Counted from the first letter of the stretch, positions 8,213-17,885 are shown. The stretch is 64,000 bases of DNA from Clostridium punense (GCF_017874425.1 NZ_JAGGLL010000007.1:1-64000), one strand, 5' to 3'. Notes: generated by a model not told the origin, from the letters alone. Numbers and translations are program-made.

Positions 8213-9416
8213 ATATAACAGTGCTAAGGTATTTACAGATAATATAGAACAAGAGGCTATTAATCAATTAGTTGAGCTTTGCAATCAACCTTTCTTAGAG
8301 GGATGCAAGGTTAGAATAATGCCTGATACCCATAAGGGTGCAGGCTGTGTTATTGGCTTTACAGCAGACTTAGGTGACAAGGTAATTCCTAATATTGTGG
8401 GAGTGGATATTGGCTGTGGCATGCTCACAGTTAATATTGGAAAGCTTAACATAGATTTAGCATTACTGGATGAAATTATAAATAAATATGTACCTTCAGG
8501 TAAAAACACCCATGAAGGTAGGATGGTTAAGTTTGAAAAATTACAGGAATTAAAGTGTTTTAGGAATTTAAAGAATACAAAATGGATTGAAAGAAGTATT
8601 GGAACCTTAGGGGGAGGAAACCACTTTATTGAAGTTGATAAAGATGAGGATGAAAATCTTTATTTGGTAATTCATTCAGGAAGTAGAAATTTAGGTACCC
8701 AGGTTGCTGACCTTTATCAGAACTTGGCTATAGATTTATGTTCAGGAAAAGAAGAATATTTTACTAAAAAGGATGAAATTATTAAAGAATTTAAAGCAGC
8801 AGGAAGAAGAAAAGAAATTGAAGGGGAATTAAAGAGTTTAAAAAAGCTATATGATGATTTAATGCCCACATATCCAAGAGATTTATGCTTTTTAACTGGG
8901 AAGTATAAGGAAGAATACCTTCATGACATGAATATTTGTCAAGAGTATGCAACCTTAAATAGAAAGGTTATGGCAGATATTATTCTTAATAAGCTTCTAG
9001 GTAAAGGATTAGAGGAGTTCGAACATTTTACCACAATTCATAATTACATTAATTTTAAAGACAATATTATAAGAAAAGGCAGTGTTTCAGCTTATGAAGG
9101 GGAAAAATTAATTATCCCAATAAATATGAGAGATGGAAGTCTTATTTGTATTGGTAAAGGCAATGAAGATTGGAATTTTTCTGCGCCTCATGGTGCTGGA
9201 AGGCTAATGAGCAGGACGAAAGCAAAGGAAAAAATCAATTACGAAGAATTTAAAAAATCTATGGAGGGAATATACTCTACCTCCATTACTGAGGCAACCA
9301 TAGATGAGGCTCCAATGGTATATAAATCCATGGAAGAAATAATTGAAAACATTAGAGAAACTGTAGACATTCTTGGTATAATTAAACCAATATATAATTT
9401 TAAGGCGCAAGGATAG
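8193..9416 (+). CDS. rtcB: RNA-splicing ligase RtcB
   Basis: A 407-residue GTP- and Mn-dependent 3'-phosphate/5'-OH RNA ligase, the usual length for the bacterial short form. Visible active-site motifs are VDIGCGM with D72 and C75, GGGNHF with N143/H144, the H161 of HSGSRNLG, H283, and the guanylylated histidine H333 in APHGAGR. All key residues are present, so it should be active. AAGGAG at 8180-8185 supports the internal ATG at 8193, which overlaps the end of rsr by 20 bp. The enzyme seals RNAs with 2',3'-cyclic phosphate ends, such as those made by toxins and ribotoxins. Next to Ro60 and a Y RNA it suggests RNA repair or triage. Confidence 0.95.
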   Translation: MKVIQGKYNSAKVFTDNIEQEAINQLVELCNQPFLEGCKVRIMPDTHKGAGCVIGFTADLGDKVIPNIVGVDIGCGMLTVNIGKLNIDLALLDEIINKYVPSGKNTHEGRMVKFEKLQELKCFRNLKNTKWIERSIGTLGGGNHFIEVDKDEDENLYLVIHSGSRNLGTQVADLYQNLAIDLCSGKEEYFTKKDEIIKEFKAAGRRKEIEGELKSLKKLYDDLMPTYPRDLCFLTGKYKEEYLHDMNICQEYATLNRKVMADIILNKLLGKGLEEFEHFTTIHNYINFKDNIIRKGSVSAYEGEKLIIPINMRDGSLICIGKGNEDWNFSAPHGAGRLMSRTKAKEKINYEEFKKSMEGIYSTSITEATIDEAPMVYKSMEEIIENIRETVDILGIIKPIYNFKAQG

Positions 9417-9434
9417 TCTAGGTGGAGGTGCTAA

Positions 9435-10724
9435 ATGTTTGCTGATTTTATAAAACATTATGATTTGATACGCTCTATATTAAGAGATGTATTTTTATAT
9501 GGTTGTTTTTCAAGAGATGACTATGAAAATAAAAAAAGGGGAAGCTCTAGAAAAGTAAGCTATGAAATGAGAAGAATACAGCAATATATAGAGAAAGATT
9601 TTATTAAATTTGATAGAGATGGCAAAACAAAACTATTAAGTTTAAGCTATGACTCTATTACAAACACTAAAAACTTTTTAGTTAGCACCTATTTAAATAA
9701 GAGCTTTACTAAGGCTGATCTAAAACTTCATTACAGTATACTTTTGGCTTTAAACCATTATGATAAGACTATTACTCTTAAGGAGTTAGAAGAGTTTTTT
9801 GTGGAAAATGAGCTTTTAGACTATGATAAAGTAAGCAGCAAAACTATAGAAAGAAAATTAAAAGAGCTTTGTGATTCCATGGGATTAGTTACTTGTGAAA
9901 AACAAGGAAGAGGAAAGAGTTATGGAATAGCACAGGATATTTTAAGAAGCTTAAAGGATGAAGAGATAGTTAATTTATACTTAGTAACTTCCCTTTATAA
10001 AAATGTATTTTTTCCTAATATGGCAGGGTATTATTTTCAGGATACCTTAAAACAGTATATAAGTTTTCATAGAAACATGACTAAAGATTACGAGGATGTT
10101 TTTCAATATCAAAAGCTGCACTTTCATCCCATTATAGAAGAAGAAATACTTTGGAAGTTAATTAAAGCAATAAGTAAAAATAGAAAAGTAAAAATAGAGT
10201 ACAAGTTAAGTGAAAATAGACAAGTAAGGTATAACAAAGAGATAGTTATACCTTATAAAATTCGTTATGATGTAGATTGCGGAAGGTTTTATTTAGTAGC
10301 CTTTTACAATGAAAGGTGTTTTGTTTCAAGACTTGATAGGATACAGGAAATTCACCTTTTAGAGGAAGAATACTCAGAGGAGGGGCTCATTGAAAAGTAT
10401 AATTTCTCCATGGGAAAAAGCTGGTCCTCTGTACATTTAAATGGAGAAAGTGCTCCTCAAACCTTGAAGTTTAAAGTAACGATTGAAAGTAATAGTGAGA
10501 TGTATATTATAGACAGAATTAAAGGAGAACTTAAAACTTACTCTGTTGAAAAACAGGAGGAAAATACTTTTGTTTTTACAAAGGAAGTTAATGATTGCTA
10601 TGAAATGATACCATGGATAAGAGGGTATTATGGAAAGATAGAAGTAATGGAACCAAGCTATGTAAAAAGAAAGATAAATAGTGACTGGAAGGAGATGCTT
10701 AAAAACTATGGAGTTATTTCATGA
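9435..10724 (+). CDS. WYL-domain transcriptional regulator 1
   Basis: A 429-residue protein with N-terminal helical/winged-helix DNA-binding segments (about 25-185) and a C-terminal WYL domain (about 230-330, with YNKEIVIPYKIRYD and FYLVAFYNERCFVSRLDRI) plus the usual WCX-like C-terminal extension. WYL domains sense nucleic-acid or nucleotide ligands and are common in RNA-repair and defence loci. It begins 18 bp after rtcB with GGTGGAGGTG before the ATG. The gene is part of the rsr-rtcB unit and most likely controls it. The ligand is not known. Confidence 0.85.
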   Translation: MFADFIKHYDLIRSILRDVFLYGCFSRDDYENKKRGSSRKVSYEMRRIQQYIEKDFIKFDRDGKTKLLSLSYDSITNTKNFLVSTYLNKSFTKADLKLHYSILLALNHYDKTITLKELEEFFVENELLDYDKVSSKTIERKLKELCDSMGLVTCEKQGRGKSYGIAQDILRSLKDEEIVNLYLVTSLYKNVFFPNMAGYYFQDTLKQYISFHRNMTKDYEDVFQYQKLHFHPIIEEEILWKLIKAISKNRKVKIEYKLSENRQVRYNKEIVIPYKIRYDVDCGRFYLVAFYNERCFVSRLDRIQEIHLLEEEYSEEGLIEKYNFSMGKSWSSVHLNGESAPQTLKFKVTIESNSEMYIIDRIKGELKTYSVEKQEENTFVFTKEVNDCYEMIPWIRGYYGKIEVMEPSYVKRKINSDWKEMLKNYGVIS

Positions 10725-11715
10725 GTATAAGAATAGATATTTTAACTTGGTTTTTAAGCTATTGAATTTATCAAAGGAAGGCTTAGATAAAGAAGAAATA
10801 CTAAAAATAATAGAAAAAGAAGCTTATGAGGAAAAACTAATAGGAAAAGATTTTGTAACCTTTGAAGGGTTAATGTTAAATGAATATAAAAGTGAGGATA
10901 ACCTTAATTTACTTAAAGAGGTTGAGGGAAAATATTTTCCCATTTTAAATAGTGCTAATCCTGTACCCTTAGCTGTAAGGTTTTCTAATATTGAAAAGCA
11001 ATGGCTTAAGGCAATGTTAAAGGAAAAAATGGCAAGAGAACTCTTAGGTGAAGAGCTAGTATTAAAACTAGAAAAAGAATTAGAAAATGTAGAAGAAATT
11101 AAAGCGGATGTAATAGAAAGAACAAATAGGTTTATAAGGGAAGAGGAACAGGATTTTAAGAGTTTGAGAGAAGTTTTCTTTACAGCTATTGAAGGGATTT
11201 TAAATAATTACCCTATAAGATATACAAGTGTGGATAAGTATGGCAAGGAGTACAAGGACAATCTTGCTCTGCCTATTAGAGTTGAATATTCGCTTAGAGA
11301 TGAGACTTTAAGGCTATCAGCCTACTCTATTAATGAAGATAGACCTATTATGCTTTTATTAAAGAATATAAAAGCTATGGTCTTAGAACCAAAGGTTAAA
11401 ATTACTAAGAATAGGGATGAGATTTTAAAACTCATAAAAGAAGAAAAGTATTGTAAAGAACCTATAGTTTTAGAGCTTGTGGATGAGAGAGGGGCTATGG
11501 AAAGGTGCTTTATGGGACTTTCCTCCTATGAAAGAAGCACAAGAAGCTTAGGTGATAATAGGTATGAGGTGAAAGTTTACTATTACACCTTTAATGAAGA
11601 CGAGGTTATAAGAAGAATTTTATCTCTAGGTCCTTATGTAGTGGTGAAATCTCCTTTAAGCGTGAGAAATAAGATTATTGATATGTTAAAACTTAACTTC
11701 AAGCAGCTTAGATGA
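10708..11715 (+). CDS. WYL-domain-like regulator 2
   Basis: A protein of about 335 residues, paralogous in layout to the gene before it. It has an N-terminal helical region, a WYL-like part (about 170-235, including NYPIRYTSVDKYGKEY and LPIRVEYSLRDETLRLSAY) and a C-terminal WCX-like extension. The frame opens at GTG 10681, but ATG 10708 behind GGAAGGAG fits better. It overlaps the previous gene by 17 bp. A pair of unequal WYL proteins behind rtcB suggests a heteromeric regulator. The WYL signature is weaker here, so the family call is less certain than for its neighbour. Confidence 0.7.
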   Translation: MELFHEYKNRYFNLVFKLLNLSKEGLDKEEILKIIEKEAYEEKLIGKDFVTFEGLMLNEYKSEDNLNLLKEVEGKYFPILNSANPVPLAVRFSNIEKQWLKAMLKEKMARELLGEELVLKLEKELENVEEIKADVIERTNRFIREEEQDFKSLREVFFTAIEGILNNYPIRYTSVDKYGKEYKDNLALPIRVEYSLRDETLRLSAYSINEDRPIMLLLKNIKAMVLEPKVKITKNRDEILKLIKEEKYCKEPIVLELVDERGAMERCFMGLSSYERSTRSLGDNRYEVKVYYYTFNEDEVIRRILSLGPYVVVKSPLSVRNKIIDMLKLNFKQLR

Positions 11716-11844
11716 GATATACTACAACCAATAGCATATAATATTCACTAGATGTATAATGAGACTAAATTATACTTGTAAATTATCATAACTTAAATTA
11801 TGCTATATAACTAATGGATAAATATTAAGTTGGAGTTGATTAAC

Positions 11845-12687
11845 ATGAAAGAAGAATATAAAAACATAGAGAATCCTGAAGCAACACATAGTGATGTTCA
11901 AGAGGTATGTATTGATATAAATGAGGAGGCATGGAATAAGGAAACTTATGATGCTTGGATACATAGGTTTGGAGAACCCTATGAAGCTGCCTCAAAAATT
12001 AAAATAAATCCTGAGAAAACTCTTTCTGTGCTTTATAGTAAATTTGTTGATGTGAAGGGCAAGAAAGTTATGAATTTAATGGGGTCAAATGGAAGTAAGG
12101 CAGTAGCGCTAGCGCTTTTAGGAGCCAATGTTGCTGTGGTTGATTTTTCAGAGGGGAATAAACGTTATGCTTTGGAGTTAGCTGAAGCAGCAGGTGTAAA
12201 AATAGATTATATCTTATCGGATGTACTAAAATTGCCTCAAGACCTTTTTAAAGGTGATTATGATATAGTTTTTGCAGAAATGGGCATATTACACTACTTT
12301 ACAGATCTAAAACCTTTCATGAATGTTATTTATAAGCTTTTAAGTGTCAATGGAATGCTAGTAATTAGAGACTTTCATCCAGTTACAACTAAACTTATTT
12401 CTTCAAGGGGCTCAACAGCCAAAGTGCGTAAGCATAAGGTAACAGGAGATTATTTTGATACATCTTTAGAGGAAAAGGATATATCTTACTCAAAATATTT
12501 AACTGATAATGAAGAACCAAAGAAAGTTCTTCTTCGTAAATGGAATCTGGGAGAGATAGTTACTGCTGTGGCTAAAGAAGGTTTTTTAATTAAGAGTTTG
12601 GATGAAGAACCTAATTTATCTTCAGATAATTTTGATAAGGGAATTCCAAAGACATTTACTTTAGTAGCAGAAAGGATTACTCCATAG
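11845..12687 (+). CDS. Class I SAM-dependent methyltransferase
   Basis: A 280-residue methyltransferase. Motif I is represented by GKKVMNLMGSNGSKAVALALLGA, an acidic residue by VAVVDFSEGN, and motif IV by YDIVFAEMGILHYF; a Rossmann fold covers about 55-180. The substrate is not evident; the closest general type is the UbiE/SmtA-like small-molecule group. The start at ATG 11845 is set by TTGGAG nine bases upstream. It is separated from the WYL genes by about 130 bp with its own likely promoter region, so membership in the RNA-repair unit is possible but not shown. Confidence 0.75.
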   Translation: MKEEYKNIENPEATHSDVQEVCIDINEEAWNKETYDAWIHRFGEPYEAASKIKINPEKTLSVLYSKFVDVKGKKVMNLMGSNGSKAVALALLGANVAVVDFSEGNKRYALELAEAAGVKIDYILSDVLKLPQDLFKGDYDIVFAEMGILHYFTDLKPFMNVIYKLLSVNGMLVIRDFHPVTTKLISSRGSTAKVRKHKVTGDYFDTSLEEKDISYSKYLTDNEEPKKVLLRKWNLGEIVTAVAKEGFLIKSLDEEPNLSSDNFDKGIPKTFTLVAERITP

Positions 12688-12916
12688 GGAATATTTATAA
12701 CCGCTGAACAGAAATGTGTTTAACAAAAATCAGTTTAACTCAAATAATTAGTGTTCTTCTTTTAAGCCTTACAGAAGAAAACCCTCAAGGTTATCTTTGA
12801 TTAACTTTATCTAAGAGGGAACTATTATTTATGGTTTGATTAAGTTCATGCATTTATAATTAAGATTTTACTTAGGTTACCCTGTATGAAGATAAGTAAT
12901 CATTAATGAAACATAT

Positions 12917-12962
12917 ATATTAGAAAAAGCTATGTGACTACCATATAGCTTTTTCTAATATA
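12917..12962. terminator. Convergent terminator
   Basis: A 21-bp inverted repeat with one mismatch (arms 12917-12937 and 12942-12962) holds AGAAAAAGCTAT and its complement. It sits between the converging methyltransferase and MFS genes and can serve both. Confidence 0.8.
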
Positions 12963-12968
12963 ACATAT

Positions 12969-14144
12969 TTATTTACTGCTTAATTTTTTATTAAGTTGAA
13001 CTATTAAATAAGAAATTAAAAATAGGAATGCTGCCACCATGAAAGAAACCTTTGGATAGGAATCCATTAAAGCACCAGAAAATAAGGAACCCCCCACCAT
13101 ACCCACTGAGTTTATAGAACTTTGAAGTCCCATTATTCTTCCATGTTCATTTTTACTATGCTTAGATATTATTGCTTGTAGTAAGGGGTTAAACATAGAA
13201 AGTACAAAGATAAATAATACAAACACACCTATAGTTGATTTAGCAAGGATATTTTCCTGCATACCAATAATCATAAGAGATATTCCAGTTGCTAGAAAAA
13301 CGTATTTTAAAGATTTCTTATCTCCAATTTTTCTAGATAGTCTTGGAGTTAGATAAATGTTTGCTATCATTCCGATGATACCAGTAAAGGCCATGTAATA
13401 GCCTATTTGAAGTGGGTTTAAGTTCAGATATTTCTTTAAGTAATAGTTTATACCATTAGAGTAAGTTGTATTTGAAAAGGAAGTTAAAAGCACTATTAAA
13501 AGTAAAACCCCTAAAGAACTTGAAAGATAAGTTTTAAAGTTAGCTTTCAAAGATCCCTTTATGTTTGCTTGAGAAGTTTCTTGTACCTTACTATGAACCT
13601 GACTCTTTGGTAAAAACAGCCTCATAATTACAGCGTGAATAAGTAGTCCTGCAGCCTGGAAAGCAAAGGCATAGTGATAATCTTTTGCTCCAATATATCC
13701 TCCAGTTAAATAGCCTAATGATACACCAAAGCCAGTAATAGCTGTGTAAGTTGATATTGCCCTATTTCTTTCTTCAAGATTTGTTTCGTCTATAATGTAG
13801 GCGATAGCATTGGTGAACACTGAAGAGGAGAAAGCCCCTCCAAGAATTCTAAAGAATATTATCATAGGTACTGAAGTGCTAAAACCAAAACCTAATTGAG
13901 CAAGTCCATAACCTATGGTAGGTATGTACATAAACAGACGTCTATCTTTGTATTTATCTGAAAGGCTGCCCCAAATGGGTGACATAACAAAGCCAGCAAT
14001 AGACATAGCAGCAAACATTACTCCATACATGAAGGAAGACATTTTTAGGCTTACCACCAGTTCAGGAGTAACAGGATGTCCCATATTAGCCAAAAGACTC
14101 ATAAGAAACATGGTACAGGTTAGGTAAATTATTTTTTTATTCAA
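12969..14144 (-). CDS. MFS efflux transporter (DHA1 type)
   Basis: A 391-residue major facilitator with about twelve hydrophobic segments. The loop between segments 2 and 3 carries the motif-A variant GSLSDKYKDRR, and GGAFSSSVF and GFGVSLGYLTGGYIG resemble motifs B and C of drug:H+ antiporters. Drug or metabolite export is likely; the substrate is not known. The start is a TTG at 14142-14144 behind GAGGTG. The gene stands alone, ending at the convergent terminator. Confidence 0.8.
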   Translation of the reverse strand: MNKKIIYLTCTMFLMSLLANMGHPVTPELVVSLKMSSFMYGVMFAAMSIAGFVMSPIWGSLSDKYKDRRLFMYIPTIGYGLAQLGFGFSTSVPMIIFFRILGGAFSSSVFTNAIAYIIDETNLEERNRAISTYTAITGFGVSLGYLTGGYIGAKDYHYAFAFQAAGLLIHAVIMRLFLPKSQVHSKVQETSQANIKGSLKANFKTYLSSSLGVLLLIVLLTSFSNTTYSNGINYYLKKYLNLNPLQIGYYMAFTGIIGMIANIYLTPRLSRKIGDKKSLKYVFLATGISLMIIGMQENILAKSTIGVFVLFIFVLSMFNPLLQAIISKHSKNEHGRIMGLQSSINSVGMVGGSLFSGALMDSYPKVSFMVAAFLFLISYLIVQLNKKLSSK

Positions 14145-14781
14145 GTTAACACCTCATGTTAAATTTTTATAGGTAAACCTTCTCGAGTTTAAAGTTTCAA
14201 CCTCTAAATAGTAGCGGATAAACTTTTATTTCATAAGACTTTATTTCTATTTATTCTATAGAAGTTTATTATTAATGATTTCATTATTTAGTAATTTAAT
14301 TGTGAGAAGTTTCCTTGTTTATAATTTCATTGATAACAACTTCCTTCTTCACAATTTCATTATTTACAACAATTATGAGCAACAACTTATTTGATTTTCA
14401 TCTATATAGTAACATTTTCATTATAATTCATCAACTTATATAATTTATAAGTTATTGTGATAAAAATCTACTAGAAAATTATTAAGTGCTTATGAGTTTT
14501 AGATTTAAAAGTGTAACCCTAGTGAAAGAGTACTTCAATAAACCCTTAAGACAATTAAGATTTGTTGTCTATAAAAAACGATCGATTCCTAATTTAAAAA
14601 TATGGTTTATTCACTAACTAAAAGCTTAAAGGAGTCAAATTAGAGATAATTCATGGTTTAAAGGCTATTTTTATTCTATATCTTAATGGAAGTGTGATAA
14701 ACATATAGGAAAAAACTATGGAAAGTGTTACAATAAACTGTGGAAATAATAGTAATTTAGCTAATTAAGGAGTAACGACAA
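14145..14781. other. AT-rich intergenic region between divergent genes
   Basis: About 640 bp with no convincing gene. At 14300-14390 two diverged copies of a roughly 32-bp unit lie in tandem (each with CTTCC and AATTTCATT). Read leftward they give a short open stretch with VVNNEIVKKEVVINEI. This could be a decayed gene tail or chance. Promoters for both flanking genes must lie here. Confidence 0.4.
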
Positions 14782-15417
14782 ATGAGTGTGAATCAAATAG
14801 CCTACTGGCGAAATTGGATTAATAATAGACAGGAGATACCTATGACTGAGGATGGTTATATAATAAGGTATATCATGGCAAATCAATATAGTAATACATG
14901 GGTAAAGCGTTGGGTGTGTTGTACAACTCAGAAGAATTTATATGCTTTTATTAAGTATGTGCTGCTACCATCTATTATTATTTCTAAGAATATGGGACTT
15001 AAAGATGGAGAAGTGTACATAGATGTCTGTGAGTATAATGAAACTTTAGGAATATTAGAACATGCAGGTCAAGAGGGCTATGAAAAAGCGGTGGAAGACT
15101 ATGTTCGCTGGTTTGAAGAAGTAGACAACCTAGAGGATAGGGATGCAGCCTTAAGTGAAATAAGGGATTTTTTATGCAAGGTTTCTTCAGAAATTGATTT
15201 TAGGAAAGGGTTATTTGTTGAAATTAATTTATATGAAGATATAAGCTTTGTGGGAAGGGCTCTAATTAAAGAGTATGAAGAAGATGATATGGTTGAAGAT
15301 TTAGAAGATATGATGGGGCTTAGCTGTAAGGATATAGAAGACTTATTTGATAATATACGTAAAAATAAGTTTATGCTAAGAAGAATTTCAACTTTATTGA
15401 ATGAAAAGCTATATTAG
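14782..15417 (+). CDS. Hypothetical acidic protein
   Basis: A 211-residue soluble protein with no family I recognise. It begins YWRNWINNRQEIPMTEDGYI, has a cysteine pair in KRWVCCTTQ (about 43-50), and becomes strongly acidic in the C-terminal half (for example EYEEDDMVEDLEDMMG). There is no signal peptide or membrane segment. AAGGAG precedes the ATG at good distance and codon use matches the neighbours, so it is probably real. It is monocistronic. Confidence 0.65.
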   Translation: MSVNQIAYWRNWINNRQEIPMTEDGYIIRYIMANQYSNTWVKRWVCCTTQKNLYAFIKYVLLPSIIISKNMGLKDGEVYIDVCEYNETLGILEHAGQEGYEKAVEDYVRWFEEVDNLEDRDAALSEIRDFLCKVSSEIDFRKGLFVEINLYEDISFVGRALIKEYEEDDMVEDLEDMMGLSCKDIEDLFDNIRKNKFMLRRISTLLNEKLY

Positions 15418-15514
15418 TATTTGTTCGAAAAAAAATGTAAATTATAAAGTAAATTATTAAGTATTACTTTAGAGGTAGACTTAAAAAGTGTCAGGACATT
15501 AGTGAAGTTAGTGA

Positions 15515-15628
15515 GTGATACAAGATGATGAATTAGAGTTAAGACTTGGATTTACTAAAGCTAAATACAGTAAGAATATAATAGAGATTGTATACAATAA
15601 ATTCGGTTTGACAAACTTTAATAACTAA
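15515..15628 (+). pseudogene. Possible gene remnant
   Basis: A 37-codon open stretch (GTG to TAA) reads like protein (LELRLGFTKAKYSKNI) but has no ribosome binding site, and in-frame stops lie just before it. It may be the decayed 3' end of a lost gene. No family recognised. Confidence 0.25.
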
Positions 15629-15702
15629 TATAAGCTTAAATTAATATGCTAAAAATCATTTAAAAATTCATGGATATGAATGAGAAGAATAGTTTGAAAT
15701 AT

Positions 15703-15745
15703 TTTTAAGAGAAAAATTAAGTTGTATTTAGTTTTTCTCTTAAAA
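15703..15745. other. AT-rich hairpin
   Basis: A perfect 14-bp inverted repeat (TTTTAAGAGAAAAA and complement) with a 15-base loop. The stem is weak and there is no clear T-run; role unknown. Confidence 0.4.
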
Positions 15746-15780
15746 GTTATATTAATATTGAATGCTCACTAAATGTGAAG

Positions 15781-15803
15781 ACTTCTATAAGGAAGTTTTT
15801 TTT
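15781..15803 (+). terminator. Short intrinsic terminator
   Basis: A stem ACTTC/GAAGT with a six-base loop runs into eight T. It lies between the hypothetical gene and the MATE gene. The remainder of 15804-16069 shows only the ribosome binding site AGGAGG of the next gene. Confidence 0.55.
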
Positions 15804-16069
15804 ATTATATAGGAATTTCAACTTTTTTGCCTAAAAAAGCACCTGGAATGCCTTGTAATTACTTGATTTTAGAGTACATGTAGAAAAATGTAAGTAATTC
15901 CTAGCTTTTAAAAGGGTGTGTGAATGCACGCATTTGTTCTTTATTTGTAAAAATTGAAAGAACTAAAATAACTTTATAGACTGCGAAAGGCCTCACTATA
16001 GTTCAGCATTCACTAGCAAATTTATATTCTTAAGCATATCATGACTCTAAATTTAATTAGGAGGTAAAT

Positions 16070-17452
16070 ATGGGGAAATTTAGTAGGTTATTTACTGCCA
16101 AGGATATGACAGAGGGTACTCCTTGGAAGAGAATTGTAGAATTTTCAATTCCAATGTTAATAGGGAATATAGCACAACAGTTTTATAATACTGCTGACTC
16201 TATTATAGTAGGAAAATATGTGGGAGATAACGCTCTTGCAGCAGTTGGTAGTGCATCTCCAATACTTAATCTTTTACTAGTACTTTTCGTTGGAATTTCA
16301 ACAGGTGCAGGTATTATGGTGTCTCAATATTTTGGGGCAAAGGATAGGGAAAAGCTTTCTCACACTATAGGGGTATGTATTACTCTTACAGCTATTGCAT
16401 CAGTAATAATTATGGTTATAGGACCTTTAGTAACTAGACCTTTACTAGTTTTTCTTAATACACCAGCATCTATAATTGATTGGTGTGCAGATTATTTGAT
16501 AATTTACTTTGTAGGTATTGCAGGGTTTGCTTACTATAACATTCTAGCAGGAGTTTTAAGAGGTCTTGGAGACTCAGTATCTTCCTTAGTGTTCTTGCTT
16601 ATTGCTACTGTGCTTAATGTGATCCTAGACATTTGGTTTGTTGCAGGCTTTAATATGGGAGTTGCAGGGGTTGCACTAGCTACAATAATAGCACAAGGTG
16701 TATCAGCTGTGCTTTGTATTATCAAGTTACTTAAGATGAGAAATATCTTTGATTTAAACTTAAAAATGTTAAAGCCTAATAAGGAATTTTCTGTTAAGCT
16801 TATAAAACTAGGACTTCCATCAGGATTTACTCAAGCAATATTTTCTCTAGCAATGATAGTGGTACAATCTCTTACTAATAGTTTTGGTGAGATGGTTATA
16901 GCCTGCAATGTTATTGTAATGAGGGTTGATGGATTTGCCATGATGCCAAACTTTACTTTTGGTAGTGCCATGACCACCTTTGCAGGTCAAAATATTGGAG
17001 CTAAAAGAATGGACAGGGTAAATGAAGGAACTAAGTCAGGAACTAAGATTGCAGTTGCAGTTTCTACTACAATAACTATTTTGATTTTAGCTTTTGGTAG
17101 ACCTCTTATGGGAGTATTTACTGACACAAAAGAACTAGTTGATTTAAGTATGCATATGATGAAAATTCTTGCAGTAGGTTATATTGCTATGGCAGTAACT
17201 CAAAGCTTATCTGGAGTAATGCGTGGTGCTGGGGATACCATGACACCAATGTGGATTTCCTTAATTACTACAGTTATTCTTAGAGTACCAGTAGCCTATG
17301 GAATAGCTTATTTAACTCGTAGTGATCTTTATCCTACAGGAAGACCAGAATCCACTTTTATATCCTTACTAGTTTCTTGGACTTTAGGAGCAGTAATAAC
17401 TACTATTTTCTATAAAAGAGGAAAATGGAGACAGAAAGGTTTAGTGGATTAA
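16070..17452 (+). CDS. MATE family multidrug exporter
   Basis: A 460-residue transporter with about twelve hydrophobic segments in two similar halves. MATE features include IPMLIGNIAQQFYNTADSI in segment 1, GAGIMVSQYFGAKD after segment 2, and its counterpart TTFAGQNIGAKRMDRV in the second half. These proteins export cationic drugs or metabolites using Na+ or H+ gradients. AGGAGG stands before the ATG. The NTF2-like gene follows 82 bp on in the same direction and may share its transcript. Confidence 0.88.
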   Translation: MGKFSRLFTAKDMTEGTPWKRIVEFSIPMLIGNIAQQFYNTADSIIVGKYVGDNALAAVGSASPILNLLLVLFVGISTGAGIMVSQYFGAKDREKLSHTIGVCITLTAIASVIIMVIGPLVTRPLLVFLNTPASIIDWCADYLIIYFVGIAGFAYYNILAGVLRGLGDSVSSLVFLLIATVLNVILDIWFVAGFNMGVAGVALATIIAQGVSAVLCIIKLLKMRNIFDLNLKMLKPNKEFSVKLIKLGLPSGFTQAIFSLAMIVVQSLTNSFGEMVIACNVIVMRVDGFAMMPNFTFGSAMTTFAGQNIGAKRMDRVNEGTKSGTKIAVAVSTTITILILAFGRPLMGVFTDTKELVDLSMHMMKILAVGYIAMAVTQSLSGVMRGAGDTMTPMWISLITTVILRVPVAYGIAYLTRSDLYPTGRPESTFISLLVSWTLGAVITTIFYKRGKWRQKGLVD

Positions 17453-17534
17453 AGTATTTAAGAAGTATTCTTAGGTTATACTTAACCATGTAATGTATGT
17501 AATTAAAACATTTTAATTAGAGAGGAAGATTAAA

Positions 17535-17876
17535 ATGACTCCAATAGAGGTAGTTCAAAAACAATTAGATTTTTATAATAGCCATGATTTAGAGGGGTTT
17601 GCTTCAACCTATAGTAGTGATATTAAAATTTATAATCTAGGAGAAACTACTCCCTTTTTAAGTGGCATAGAAACCCTGCGCAAAAGATATGCTAAAAGAT
17701 TTGAAACTCCAGGGTTACATGCAGAAATTTCTAATAGAATTACTTTAGGTAACTATGTTATAGACCATGAAAATGTTACTGTACTTCAAGGGGAAGAAGA
17801 AGTTAAAAGTAGCGTTATAGCCATGTATGAAATTAAAGATGATTTAATTATAAATGTTTGGTTTGCAAGAGAGTAA
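17535..17876 (+). CDS. NTF2-like/SnoaL-type small protein
   Basis: A 113-residue protein with the compact NTF2-like fold pattern: an N-terminal helix (VVQKQLDFYNSHDLEGF), then strands with YSSDIKIYNLG, and a C-terminal IAMYEIKDDLIINVWFARE. Such proteins are usually described as steroid-isomerase-like or nuclear-transport-factor-2-like. No specific function can be assigned. GAGAGGAAG precedes the ATG. It is followed immediately by a strong terminator. Confidence 0.75.
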   Translation: MTPIEVVQKQLDFYNSHDLEGFASTYSSDIKIYNLGETTPFLSGIETLRKRYAKRFETPGLHAEISNRITLGNYVIDHENVTVLQGEEEVKSSVIAMYEIKDDLIINVWFARE

Positions 17877-17885
17877 CAAAAAAAC

